Assembly: GCA_022578965.1 (NCBI GenBank)
Contig: MU400600.1
Span: 1 to 64,000, forward strand
DNA from: Xylaria sp. FL1777
Lineage: Eukaryota > Ascomycota > Sordariomycetes > Xylariales > Xylariaceae
Reading direction: 5' to 3'
Length of the DNA: 64,000 nt
The position numbers and the translations under genes are program-made. The notes beneath the pieces were generated by a model that did no database searches, was not told where the DNA came from, and saw nothing but the letters and a program-made list of their open reading frames with translations. How positions within the stretch are numbered: the first letter of the stretch is position 1; every line of letters begins with the position of its first letter. Positions 49,231 through 59,553 of this stretch are shown piece by piece.

Positions 49231-52224
49231 TTATTTGTCCACAAAAACACTAAACTCTCGTTCCTTGTCACTTGTGGCCCATGGCGGTTGATTACTCGGA
49301 TATTCGCTTGGTGCGCTGGACCCCTGGCTCTGGATCTCATCCTGATCAGTGTGGATCGTTGTCATATCACCACCAGCATCAGCATCCGTCATTGCGTCGT
49401 CATCCACGTGAATGCTGACATCTGGGTTGTGGTTCTCAACGTCTTCAATGCCTGGCCAAGGCTCGTCCTCGGGTGCTTCGGGTGCCTGACTGTCCTGCCA
49501 GGATTCATGCGATTGAGATTGATACGAGTCATGGCCGAGGTCTGCCATAGATCTATCATCGCCGTCCAGCTCGCCATCAGTACCATCATCACCATCATCA
49601 TTGTCGTAAACGTCTGGGTCGCTCCCACTCTCAGCTACATTAATATCAAAATCAATATCATCGTCTTCAAGGATATTGACATCCCCACGACCTGGCCTTG
49701 TGTCTACAAAAGGTGCGTTACTATGTGGCGTTGCGTAGCAAGGGCTTGTGACACGTTGCCCAGGTACTTGGGGCATAGGGCTAGGTGACGATGTGCTTCG
49801 GCGCGGGGTGTACCGATTCCAAAATAGCCGAAGGGACGGGGAGCGAGCGTTGCGGCGTTTGGTAAGTGCTGCTATTTGAGCTGCCCGGGACGGTTGGGAG
49901 GAGCCGTACCGCTCGTTTGGCTGAACATGCGCCGTAACCCGCCTTTTTGAAGTCGCTGGGGAAACTAGATTTTGGAGAACAGGTGGCACAGAGGTAGTTC
50001 GTATGTGCAGAGGCTTCGAGGCCCTCCTTTCTCGGAGCACGGCTGGGGACTGTGCTCGTGAAGTAGAGCGCCTAGCCGCAAAAGATGGGGATGAGCCCCT
50101 AGCATCGTGGAAGATATCTCGCGAGGAGGTCGAAGTAGACATGGCTCGCCAATGCTCTTGCGCGGATGCCGGTACTAACTGAACACTGAAGACTTCGAAA
50201 GGAGCTGCTGGAGGCTCGTCTAGAATATGATTCCAGACCCAGCATTCTTCTTTGGCATCTCCTTCGAGAATCTCCTGGCTATTCTGCGAGTCTGCAAAGA
50301 CTCTACTCAATTCGCGCAGGCGCTGCCATGACCATCCGTTTTCGTAGGCGTCTTGATTCTGGAGGTACGCTTCAGGGTGGGTAATGAAAAGGCGATGCAT
50401 ACCATGCGACTTCATAACGACGCTTGAGGCAAGAAACTGGACGTCCCATGACACAGGTGTGACCATCTCGGCTGGTGTGAGGAAACGGAGTCTGGAGTCT
50501 TTATGAAGCTTTCGCAGTGGTACCCATGGTGATTGTAGGCCCAGAAATTTAGCGACGCGATGACTAACTGTAGAGCCATGATGTACATTGGCCTGCATTC
50601 GGGAGAATGTCCGAAAAAGCGTGCCAAAAGCCTCAGACATAGCCTGTTGCACGCTCCGAGCATCAGGGCCGCGGACCGTTACGTTCTTCACCAAACCTCG
50701 ACTCCTCAGTCGTTGCCCAATCATATTGTCGGCCGCACACGCGCGCGCGAGCAGCCAGTCTGAATCAGCCTCTGGCCCAGCCCAATCACTGGAGCCTGGT
50801 GACTGAGATTCGGAGCTGCTAGGCAACTGCATCCATAAATCGGCTTCTACAGAACTGCCATGCGAGGAACGTTGGCTATCGAAGTCACGTGACTCCAACC
50901 ATATATTTTTAAGAGGGAAGGGAAGAAAGACAACCTCGACCTCCCAGGGCTGCGTGAGGGAAGGGAAAGAAGAAATACCCTGGAGTTGGCTAAGTTGGGC
51001 TTTCAAGCTTTCGAGTTCGCTCTGAAGCTCTGCGCGGTCCATGACATAGCTCCCAGTGCTGGTTGAAACTGACACAACGCTAGCTGTCGCGTCATCAATC
51101 CTTTCACGACGAAACCAATCCGAAGTATGGCTTGCGTTATCATTGAGGATCTTTTCAAACTCTTCGACACGTGATTCCAGCTCTGTGATTCTCAAATCGG
51201 ATTGGTCATGCTTCTCATGACATGTGTCATGCGCAGCAGCAGAAAATGATATGTTTTCAAGATCCTCGATGCGTTGCCCATGGGCCTGGACAGTATTAGA
51301 TAGCAAATGATAAGCCTCGTTATTCATCCTTGGAGTAGGTGATTGGTCTTGTCCATCAGTCATGTCTCTATATCTTGTTGACTTTGGAGTGTTGGTTACG
51401 GTCTGGGCGTCATCCACGGATTGATCAGTGTCGGGTTCAGTGGCATCCTCATCCTCTGGTTCTATGGAGGGGCTCTTTCCATTTTCCTGAAGTGGCTCAA
51501 GCATGGCAGATCTGACACCACTAAGTGTCTGTAGTCCTTTTCCAGCAAAGGGTTTTAGATATGCTATCCGCGTGGAGGACGTAGTTGAACTCGGCTGTGA
51601 TGCCATTAGACATTGGCTAGGGATTGGGGGAAGCGAGGCAGTTTGATTAGGCTCCGATTGAATGAGACTAGCCCAGGCCAAGGTGTCGGGCAACGAAGGC
51701 CGAGCAATTTCACCTAGGGTTGCATCTTCATGTCCATGGGAGGGGGAACTGGGATCGTCAGTGGTTGTCAAATCCACGTGCTGGCCTACGGGACCGGGGG
51801 GGTTCAGAGATAGGTCTGGAACTACAGGCGTAAGTGGCTCGCGATTAGTCCTGGGCCGTTCATTCTCCTGGCCATTCGTGTAGATGGGTGCGATGACGGG
51901 ATTCGGGGCCAGAGGTTGATTATCACGAGCATCGTCATGGAAGCAGGCATGATGAGAACACATGCACCACACCGTCTGGTCCTCATATCCATTGGCAAAT
52001 CCGGGCGGATATCCTATCGGGCTCCCTCTCTCCAGGCCACCGAAAGAAGCGCGACTCCAAAAACGACGACATCCACATTTATGTCCACTGGCGCCAGGAG
52101 TTAAATCAACATAATTGCACGGGCCACCAGGAAGGCTGGTCGAATTGGTAGCCGGGGGCGCATCGGCATAAATGTTGAAAAGGGAAGCGTTTGGCAGCCG
52201 GAAATCAGGGGTGGATCCTGCCAT
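49231..52224 (-). CDS. Large conserved fungal protein with N-terminal CxC...CxCxHHxCxH motif
   Basis: 997 aa, single exon. The N-terminal 100 residues hold a possible metal-binding cluster: Cys50-x-Cys52 (KCGCRRFW), then Cys87-x-Cys89-x-His91-His92-x-Cys94-x-His96 (VWCMCSHHACFHDD). A long disordered Ser/Pro/Thr-rich part follows (100-310). Two short probable coiled coils come next (about 310-370 and 395-415). A better-conserved-looking globular section then spans about 500-690 (LLARACAADNMIGQRLRSRGLVKNVTVRGPDARSVQQ, SPWVPLRKLHKDSRLRFLTPAEM). The tail is basic, then very acidic (Asp-rich, about 860-900). I do not recognise a named domain. The whole has the look of a Pezizomycotina-specific nuclear or cytoskeletal regulator. 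Function unknown. Confidence 0.8.
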   Translation of the reverse strand: MAGSTPDFRLPNASLFNIYADAPPATNSTSLPGGPCNYVDLTPGASGHKCGCRRFWSRASFGGLERGSPIGYPPGFANGYEDQTVWCMCSHHACFHDDARDNQPLAPNPVIAPIYTNGQENERPRTNREPLTPVVPDLSLNPPGPVGQHVDLTTTDDPSSPSHGHEDATLGEIARPSLPDTLAWASLIQSEPNQTASLPPIPSQCLMASQPSSTTSSTRIAYLKPFAGKGLQTLSGVRSAMLEPLQENGKSPSIEPEDEDATEPDTDQSVDDAQTVTNTPKSTRYRDMTDGQDQSPTPRMNNEAYHLLSNTVQAHGQRIEDLENISFSAAAHDTCHEKHDQSDLRITELESRVEEFEKILNDNASHTSDWFRRERIDDATASVVSVSTSTGSYVMDRAELQSELESLKAQLSQLQGISSFPSLTQPWEVEVVFLPFPLKNIWLESRDFDSQRSSHGSSVEADLWMQLPSSSESQSPGSSDWAGPEADSDWLLARACAADNMIGQRLRSRGLVKNVTVRGPDARSVQQAMSEAFGTLFRTFSRMQANVHHGSTVSHRVAKFLGLQSPWVPLRKLHKDSRLRFLTPAEMVTPVSWDVQFLASSVVMKSHGMHRLFITHPEAYLQNQDAYENGWSWQRLRELSRVFADSQNSQEILEGDAKEECWVWNHILDEPPAAPFEVFSVQLVPASAQEHWRAMSTSTSSRDIFHDARGSSPSFAARRSTSRAQSPAVLRERRASKPLHIRTTSVPPVLQNLVSPATSKRRVTAHVQPNERYGSSQPSRAAQIAALTKRRNARSPSLRLFWNRYTPRRSTSSPSPMPQVPGQRVTSPCYATPHSNAPFVDTRPGRGDVNILEDDDIDFDINVAESGSDPDVYDNDDGDDGTDGELDGDDRSMADLGHDSYQSQSHESWQDSQAPEAPEDEPWPGIEDVENHNPDVSIHVDDDAMTDADAGGDMTTIHTDQDEIQSQGSSAPSEYPSNQPPWATSDKEREFSVFVDK

Positions 52225-54132
52225 TGGGCTATTCGAGCGAGAGGTGCTGGCATTGGAGGTCTATGGATGACGGAGAGGCAGCGGAGCGGGACGAGGACGA
52301 TGGGGAGAGCCTGGTATTTATGGTCGCGGCGGGCGCAGCGCTGTGGTGGTCGTGAGGATGTCGGAACCCTGCGCGAGCGACCGTGCCCAAACACCGCTAG
52401 GTCGCGATCCGGATATATCTAGTACATGACTGCGTTGTGTTAGCTCAAGCTCACTGTCGTCTGTCTGCTCGACGAGCGGCAGGTGAGTCTGCTCAGGCAA
52501 GCACCGACCAGTGCGGATATAGATCAACTGGGCGTAAAAAAAGGACTAACTACATGAAATAGTCAAGAGGGCGTGGGAGAGCTTAAATACAAGAGATAAT
52601 AAACGCTTAATGGAATATTCAAAGAGCAATGCGAACGACGAAGGCAACGAAGGAAGAACTGAGGTTGCCAAAAAGTGAGGCGTCCACCCAGGATTGGCCT
52701 GATACAGGTAGGAGGGAAGTATGTGGTGGGGTTGGGCAAGGTTGATGGGATGGATACAGTGGGCGGACGATGGATGGGGTTCATAGAAGCGTTGCTCCAT
52801 GAGTCTGACAGCCTACACTAGTCTAGGTACAGTATGGAGGCGTCCTACAGCATCAGGTAGGTAGGTAGGGTAGGCAAAAAAGATATGGGACGAGCACAGG
52901 CGGCGTCACAGGTGGTTACACGTTCGTCTCCACTGAGAGCCAAGCTCGAGGCAGTGGAGCGTGGAAGTCGACGATACCTCCCTCAGTACTCTGGGACACC
53001 ACTTCCTATCGTACCTGGGGAGGTAGGTAATGTAGGCAGGAGAGATGAAATGTATGTGCACACAACATATAACCGCCCATGTATACATATACAGTCATCG
53101 AAATCGCATGTATAGTTGTCTTTCTGCATGCATACATGTTGAAAAAAAAAAAAGATGTAGGTACTTGAGCAGTGTACTGTACAGTAACATACGTACCATA
53201 CTGTACGGTAGCATCAAGAAGAAGCAGCAGCAGAAGAAGAAGCACTCAACGCGCTTCGCAAAAGGCGAATAAGAGGGCGCCCAAACCAAACGAGGCAGGG
53301 ATCGCGCACCACACCAGTGAAGCGGCAGTCCTCCCCATTGGCCCCGCAATCCTTCGAAGGGATCCCTGCGATCCCTGCGTCGTCGCGAGCCAATTGGCCA
53401 GCTGGGTGACGAAAGCACGCTCGACAAGTCACCACGCAAGTTACTCCTCCCTTTCCCCCGCCGAAGTTGGACCCTCGAGGCCGAGCTCGTTCACGGAAAG
53501 TGACTTCGTCGATATGAAAAGGACCCTTTCTCGCTTCCCACCGCCGCCGCCGCCGCCGCCGCTGCCGCTACTGCTGCTGCTACCGCCTCACCAAAATCCA
53601 GATGAGACGAGACAAGACAAACAAATCCGTCACTTTAGTAGAGCACACATGCTGATTCTTCTATAGTCCATGCAGGCGTCGGGAGTCATGGATCATGAAA
53701 GCAAGGCGGGATCTGCACGCCTCATTTTTTTTTTTCTATTTTCATTTTTCTTTCTTAGGCTTACATACAGTAGGTAGGTATACTGTGTCCACTCGACAAA
53801 CGCTCTCGGTGCCTTTTTTTACCCTGGAACTCGGAATCACTCCGGAATCTATGCGTACCCCTTGAATGCCACCGAGATTACCGTGTTAAAATGTAGCCTG
53901 CTGGATTATCCCGTCACTCTTAAGCCAGGCTTCGGAAGCAGCACAAACCCATATCGGCACTATTTCGGATGCGGGGGAGCTAACGGTGAAATAGACACAA
54001 GATGATAGCTGGGTATTTTCCTATTGGAGAGATTGAGCAAGCCAGCGCTGTGATGGACCGCTATATGTCTGATTGTACATAGATCGCATTCGTGAAAGGG
54101 TATATAATACATTGGCTAATTCGTCAACTTCG
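52225..54132. other. Intergenic region with simple repeats
   Basis: This is about 1.9 kb. It contains a GTAGGTAGGTAG run (52,858-52,870), a poly-A stretch (53,142-53,153), GAAGAAG/GCAGCAG repeats (53,216-53,242), and a CCG run followed by CTG (53,541-53,585). Open frames across the repeats (for example 53,172-53,666) are translated low-complexity DNA. It presumably holds the promoter of the 997-aa gene and the 3' end of the 576-aa gene. Confidence 0.5.
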
Positions 54133-55863
54133 TTAAACCTCACCCCAGCTTCCCATCGGCCCTGTCGTGGCAATCATAGACCCAGTGCCGACAGATCCGC
54201 CGATATCCCAGTAGTGACGAGATGACGAGCAGCTGCTTCGTCTGACGGACCGGCGTGTGCTCTGGCTTGCACAACTTGACGCCGGCCTAAATAGTGCCGG
54301 GTTGGACACCGTTGTAGACTTGGACTTGCGCCTCTCTACGTTACGGGACCGCGACACGAGAGGATGGTGTTGACGGATTCTTGCCGCCTTTGCTGCTGCA
54401 TCCTGTGCGCCCGGTGTCGGCGCCGCTAGATGTGGTGTACCAGAAAGCCCACTACCGCTACTTGAACGCGGTAAAAAGCGGGACCTTAGATATCGGAATA
54501 CCAGCCGAATATCGAGGTCTTGCTCCCACTCCTCTTGTGTGAAAACGATGCTGCTGTCTGCCTGCGATTGCTTGCTGTGAGCAGAGTCGGGCGGGTGGCG
54601 CACCTGCGGTATATCAATCGGTTTTGAGGCGGGGATGGTTGGCTGAAATTCTGGTATAGTTGTATGCTGCTCATGGGCGATCGAGTCGGACACTAGGTAG
54701 CCAGTACTTTCAGGAATGGCAGGCAGGCCCGCATAAGGGATAGGCATCTGCTGGACCCGACTGAAAGTTGTGAATGCACCAGGATGGTCTGAAAGCTGAT
54801 GAACCAACAGGCCCAATTCTTTAGCTACTCTTTCCAGCATCTTAATCTGCCAGCTAGAATCCGGTGTAGCGTCCCGAGTAATTCTATCATCGCGGGTTGA
54901 TGACGGCAAGACTGATGATGCCTTTGGTGTCGCAGACAGCTCTTCCTCATCAGGAAGTTCTTCGCCAAACAGGATACTTAACATCTTGTCATCGATTCCC
55001 ATAAGGTCCTGTATCACTTTACGAGTAACACGGCTCCATATGCTATCACGCTTCTCAGATGAATCGCTCAAGTTTTGATCGTGCCAGTCTTCGCCCATGG
55101 TTCCCTCAGTTGCTCTACCTCCTGCATTAGGTGTCGTGGTTTCGGCTCTTTGATGGATCTGATGCGTGTTTGACACGCTAGCTACTGACCGGCGGCGCCT
55201 TCGGGTTTCTTTCTGAATTTCGTCTAAAAGATAGCGGCTCTGCTCGAGACGCCAGGACTCTATTCGGCGTATCTTATCAATATCCTGGCTTTCTTCCCTT
55301 TCGAGTTCCGCTTGTGTTAAGTTGAGGCTTTCCCGCCGTCTCCTAATCCGCCGAGGGTTATATTGCTCGAACGCATATAACCTGTTTTGGATATCCTCCC
55401 CCATGCCCCCCTCTTCCAACCGGAATAAGCCCAGTCCATCATGATTTGGCAAAACAGGTGCTGAATGGGTTCCTGCTTCAGGTGATATGTAAAACTCGGG
55501 AGTAGACCGAAACTCTGGCAAGTGGCTGTCGAGACTGTCCAATTCGCCATCATCCTCTTCCTCAGCCGCATCGATGAAGCTATCGGAACGCTGGCGCCCG
55601 GCACTGGCTTGGGACGGAGCGATCGTATCAAGGCTTCCAAAATCATCGGACCGTGAACGGCCTGGTGTTATGTCAGATTTGTGGGTCGATGTTAGGTACG
55701 ATGATGTGGTGCCCGCATCAGTGGCTGGTGAAAACAGAACCCATGTCTGAGACTCGTCGGTGGGTTGAGTGATGGCTAGTTGGGGGCGATGTGGATTATC
55801 GTCCTCTGGCGCAGGCCTGAAAACACGTTGTGTAGCCTGGCGAGTGGGTTGATGGAATGCCAT
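54133..55863 (-). CDS. Conserved fungal protein of unknown function (576 aa)
   Basis: Single exon. The N-terminus is polar and carries QTWVLFSPATDAGTTSSYLTSTHKSDITPGRSRSDDFGSL (about 40-77), a motif I believe is conserved among filamentous ascomycetes. An acidic stretch (AEEEDDGELDSLDSHLPEF) follows. A charged helical region comes next (about 165-235: RRIRRRRESLNLTQAELEREESQDIDKIRRIESWRLEQSRYLLDE), then WSRVTRKVIQDLMGIDDKMLSILFGEELPDEE (about 278-310) and EEWEQDLDIRLVFRYLRSRF (about 455-475). The last 100 residues are Ser/Arg-rich and probably disordered. No signal peptide or membrane helix. No function can be assigned. Confidence 0.75.
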   Translation of the reverse strand: MAFHQPTRQATQRVFRPAPEDDNPHRPQLAITQPTDESQTWVLFSPATDAGTTSSYLTSTHKSDITPGRSRSDDFGSLDTIAPSQASAGRQRSDSFIDAAEEEDDGELDSLDSHLPEFRSTPEFYISPEAGTHSAPVLPNHDGLGLFRLEEGGMGEDIQNRLYAFEQYNPRRIRRRRESLNLTQAELEREESQDIDKIRRIESWRLEQSRYLLDEIQKETRRRRRSVASVSNTHQIHQRAETTTPNAGGRATEGTMGEDWHDQNLSDSSEKRDSIWSRVTRKVIQDLMGIDDKMLSILFGEELPDEEELSATPKASSVLPSSTRDDRITRDATPDSSWQIKMLERVAKELGLLVHQLSDHPGAFTTFSRVQQMPIPYAGLPAIPESTGYLVSDSIAHEQHTTIPEFQPTIPASKPIDIPQVRHPPDSAHSKQSQADSSIVFTQEEWEQDLDIRLVFRYLRSRFLPRSSSGSGLSGTPHLAAPTPGAQDAAAKAARIRQHHPLVSRSRNVERRKSKSTTVSNPALFRPASSCASQSTRRSVRRSSCSSSRHYWDIGGSVGTGSMIATTGPMGSWGEV

Positions 55864-57564
55864 GGTGTTCTACTCTCATCAGAGTAGCAGGATCAGACAA
55901 AGGTTCGCCCGCTTTGGGGCAGACCCTGACCCAACAAATATCACCCAAGATGCCCGACGACAAGAGCGAAGCGGCCAGTTATGCTACTTTTGTCGAGCCA
56001 CCGGCACCTAATTTGAACGCTTTATGTCGTTATTGTAGTAAGTGTCCACTTGATGGGCTGAGGGGTAGCTTTTCTGATAAGCTCTCGTCTAAGGTAGAGC
56101 AGTAGGCAGTGGTAGAGTAGATTGTTGTGTTTATCGGTACTAGTGACGAAGCGTTGGGAGCATGTTATAAAGTAGAAAATGAGGCAGACCAGTCGAAGAT
56201 AATAACAGAAATACGCGCGAGGAAGATAAGGCTAAGGCAGGATGTCTCTTATGTCACCTGTCTGGGTTGGGGGTGCTTATTGATGACCCTATTTAAAGTC
56301 GCGTGAACTGTACAGCACGCTCGACCAGTTGAAAGTTAATGGTGAGACAGGCGGGTACCTAAGTACCTCCCTAGTAATATTAAGTGCCAGTTGTCTTAGT
56401 GTACCTAGCCGGTGGAGCAGCAACCCGCCATTTATTTAGGTACATTAGGCCACGATACGACCCCGAATACCGGTAGCATCATCGAAGGTCCGCAGACAGA
56501 TGGTGACCGGGTTAGAAGTTCACTGGCTACTAGTGAGCCTAGCATAACTAGTTATCTGTCCAGTGTGCCAGGAGAGACCCACTGCAACCGATTATCCACG
56601 TAAGACAAGTGGTTTCGGGAATGATGCGATAAGCCGTCAGCGGTCAGCGTCAATTTGTTCAGTAACTATCGAATGTCGGTCAATCTGATCATCACGCAAC
56701 TGTGTACCCGTGCTTGTCCGTGAGTGGCGTCTCCCGTTGTCAAGACTCTCTAGTACCTACTATTCATATCTAGGTACGCAGTAAACGCCGGTTCATACCT
56801 GACGCCTGTGGTTGGGCAAAAAGTAGGTGAGGGCGCACGAATATACTACGTAGTAGCCAAATCAAGGGACCACATGGCTACTGATCACATCCTGTCATTT
56901 CCCCTGCATATGTACAGCGGAGGTATCGGTAGACACACTTGCAGCGTCCTCATCCCATGTGAGGCCCTGTCAGAATGCGCTGTAGTGGGTCGAAGTTGGC
57001 CATTCGACCACAAGAAACATCATCGTTTACAAACGCCTCCTTTCGTGGTCGCGCTGACTGCCCTCTACATATAGCTGAATACTTATCAAATTAAGTGTTA
57101 AGTAGCCGCCTCAGTACTAATAATAGGGCCTCTAGATGTACATATAGCATAACGTCTACCAATGCGAGATATGCACTAGGGACTAGTTGAGTCCTCGTAA
57201 CAGTACGTGTATGCTACTTCCTAGAGAAATCGTATATACTCTTACGACCTTTAAGATCGGTATCAAGACATTTAAGGTTCTAGGAGCAAGAAAGAATCAC
57301 TGTCAGGGTTTCGCCATTGTGATTATAGCTACCATATATACACATAGGCCAGGTCATGCCTGCTACCAATCACAATTCATTCCCACATAGATCTTTGCTG
57401 AAAAGTCAAATTTAGTATCGATTCATGCTTAGTGGAAATCGATAAAAGGTGTAGTGCAAATGCAAGATCCCTGTTAACTGCTATGACACAGTGCTATGGT
57501 AACCGAATGACGCCAGCCCCCTTCATCCCATATTTGCTTGAGAACAACCTGACAAACCAACCGT
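55864..57564. other. Intergenic region
   Basis: 1.7 kb between the 576-aa gene and RPL10. It has scattered TAGGTA words (for example 56,353-56,366 and 56,770). Short open frames at 55,857-56,105 and 56,412-56,603 lack any supporting context. Confidence 0.5.
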
Positions 57565-58505
57565 CTAAGCCTCAGTGAAAGCGTCGGGGAAACGTTTGAC
57601 GTTGTTCGCTAGCTTGCCCTTATTGCTAAGGAACTGGACATAAGCACCATCAATCAAGAGACGGCCAGCAGCCTTCTGCTCGAGGTACTCCTCGCGACGG
57701 AGAGGAGTGAAACCCCAGTTCTTGGAGATGATGATCTTTTGTCGGCCAGGGAACTTGTACATAGATCGACGGAGAGCCTCGAGAGCGATGGCACGGTCTA
57801 AACCTCGTCAGCAACAGCTTTCAGAACATGTTAATGGGCGGACGCACTAGAGTCACGAGTGCGAACACTGAGGAGGATCTGGCCGATGTTGACACGGGCG
57901 ACAGTGCCGTTAGGCTTGCCCCAGGCACCACGCATACCAGTTTGCAGTCTATCGGCACCGGCACATGACAACATCTTGTTGATACGGACGACGTGGTAGG
58001 GGTGAGCGCGGACACGCAGATGGAAACCTTCCTTTCCGGCCTGCTTGACGAGGTACTTGTTTGCGCAGATACGGGCGGCCTCAAGAGCCTCCGAGCTCAG
58101 CTGTTCGTACTCATTGGAGACCATGTGGATGCAGAGAGGGAAGTCATCGACGTTGGCCTTCTTTCGACCGAGGTCGAAGATGCGGATCTTAGGGTCGGGG
58201 ACACCACGGTTAAACCGGGACTTCGGATACGGCTGTTCGGAATAGGTCAGCTCAAGTTCACTGCAGCGCTCGGCTAATGGAGGCCGCGCTTTGTAGTGCG
58301 GTCTGGTATGTGATAGGAGTTCCTGAGATGCGGAGAGACGTCGACGTAGTCGTTCCAACGCTTGCGCCGAGACCACACCACGATGTCCGGGGTGGAAACG
58401 TAGATGACGCAAATCTCACAACTCATAGCTCCTCAACTTTCTCAGTAGGTCTTTCCTTACCTTGTTCTTGCAGTATCGGTAGCAACGAGCGGGACGACGC
58501 GCCAT
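57565..58505 (-). CDS. RPL10: 60S ribosomal protein L10 (uL16)
   Basis: Exons on the minus strand are 58,505-58,461, 58,232-57,848 and 57,797-57,565, giving 220 aa, the normal length. uL16 sits at the base of the peptidyl-transferase region of the 60S subunit. It is one of the last proteins loaded in the cytoplasm, with help from Sqt1, Nmd3 and Lsg1. The product begins [15 protein letters not shown], continues [20 protein letters not shown], has the family segments [23 protein letters not shown] and [42 protein letters not shown], and ends with [23 protein letters not shown]. Introns are 228 and 50 bp. The first falls after codon 15, as is usual for ribosomal-protein genes. The second joins RTRDSN to [20 protein letters not shown]. 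Divergent partner: RPL30. Confidence 0.97.
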
Positions 58506-58907
58506 CTTGTCTAGGTTTTCTTGGGTGTGACGTAGATGTTGTTGAGGTTAGTTGTGGTGTTGACAGATTGAAGGAGCCCAAGCCGTCCTCTTTGAAGTTC
58601 CGGGGGATGGCAAAAATCAAGAGTTGATTTCAAAGCAGGTGAGCCACGAAAAGTGGGTCAGGTAGATCAGATCTCATTGGCTCGATGGCTCCAGACGGAA
58701 AATGTGGGGTTAGGGCTACAATGCGCACGCAAATAATGAATTTACTGGAGCCAGGCCCCTCCAAGCCAGCCGAAATTCTCACAAGGCTACTTTTATCGGC
58801 TGGCTTTTTTCGCGGTTGAATTCCTTGTTCGCTGTCCATCACCACCACAACGTCGCCGAATTCCAGTCAGTCCTCAACCACCTCGACCGAGGCCTCAATC
58901 AGCAAAA
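58506..58907. promoter_or_regulatory. Bidirectional RPL10/RPL30 promoter
   Basis: 402 bp separate the two divergent ribosomal-protein start codons, so the two genes must share control DNA. A TTAGGGCT telobox-like site lies near the middle. Pyrimidine-rich stretches typical of fungal ribosomal-protein start sites precede the RPL30 ATG. Confidence 0.75.
58710..58717 (+). promoter_or_regulatory. Tbf1-type site TTAGGGCT
   Basis: TTAGGGCT is the exact reverse complement of ARCCCTAA with R=G. This is the Tbf1/telobox motif known to mark ribosomal-protein promoters in many ascomycetes outside Saccharomyces. It lies 205 bp from the RPL10 ATG and 190 bp from the RPL30 ATG. Confidence 0.6.
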
Positions 58908-59553
58908 ATGGCAGCAAAGAAGAACAAGAAGGATGCCAACTCCATCAGCAGCAAGCTGGCCCTCGTTGTAAAGAGTGGTAAAATCACGCTTGGCTACAAG
59001 TCCTGTATGTGAATTGCCGCCTTCTCGCATCACCTAGTTGATGATTGAGGCTTACAAATACAACAGCCCTCAAGAGTCTGCGATCTGGCAAGGCCAAGTT
59101 GGTCATCATCGCCGGAAACACACCTCCTCTCCGCAAGTCCGAGCTTGGTAAGTAATCGTATCTCTGACATACGAATGTAACACTCAACTGACTCCCCCAA
59201 TAGAATACTTTTCGATGTTGTCCAAAACTCCTGTACACCACTTCCAAGGCACTAACGTAAGTAAACCCTACCTTCTAGTTGCTTGATATTCAAGTCGTAG
59301 GGGATAGAGGTCCAACGGACCCTATCCTAGCCCAGAGAAAAAGCCTTCCTCGGGCTTTGGAGGGTACAACATCCGGCTAACTTGGTACTCATATAGATCG
59401 AACTCGGAACCGCCCGTAAGTCGCCGTCTAAGAGACACCGATATAACGAGACAAGTATTAACACTAGCAACAGTTGGTAAACTGTACTCCTGCTCCACTA
59501 TGGCTATCCTCGACGCCGGTGACTCCGATATCTTGAGCGACCAGCAGGCTTAA
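58908..59553 (+). CDS. RPL30: 60S ribosomal protein L30 (eL30)
   Basis: Exons are 58,908-59,004, 59,067-59,147, 59,204-59,256, 59,397-59,415 and 59,474-59,553, giving 109 aa. eL30 is a small RNA-binding protein of the 60S subunit that contacts kink-turns. In yeast it represses splicing of its own pre-mRNA. The product runs [32 protein letters not shown], then [44 protein letters not shown], and ends [20 protein letters not shown], a clear family match. Four introns in a 330-nt coding sequence is dense. One exon has only 19 nt. Intron 3 (140 nt) contains three consecutive predicted hairpins. Confidence 0.96.
59257..59396 (+). other. RPL30 intron 3 with three stacked hairpins
   Basis: Hairpin 1: CCTAC (59,267-59,271) with GTAGG (59,297-59,301), enclosing CTTGA-TAT-TCAAG. 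Hairpin 2: GGATAG-A-GGTCC (59,302-59,313), loop AAC, then GGACCCTATCC (59,317-59,327), eleven pairs with one bulged A. Hairpin 3: AAAGCC (59,340-59,345) with GGCTTT (59,353-59,358). It could be a regulatory intron structure or host a small RNA. An AGAGAA string between hairpins 2 and 3 would fit an H box, but a full H/ACA snoRNA is not convincing. Confidence 0.5.

Noticed and set aside
53172..53666. 164-codon plus-strand frame with a proline run
   Set aside because: Translated CCG/CTG microsatellite and flanks. No start context, no conserved sequence.
59257..59396. Full H/ACA snoRNA in RPL30 intron 3
   Set aside because: An AGAGAA string and an ACA exist, but hairpin lengths and the ACA-to-end spacing do not fit a canonical H/ACA RNA. 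Kept only as a structured intron.
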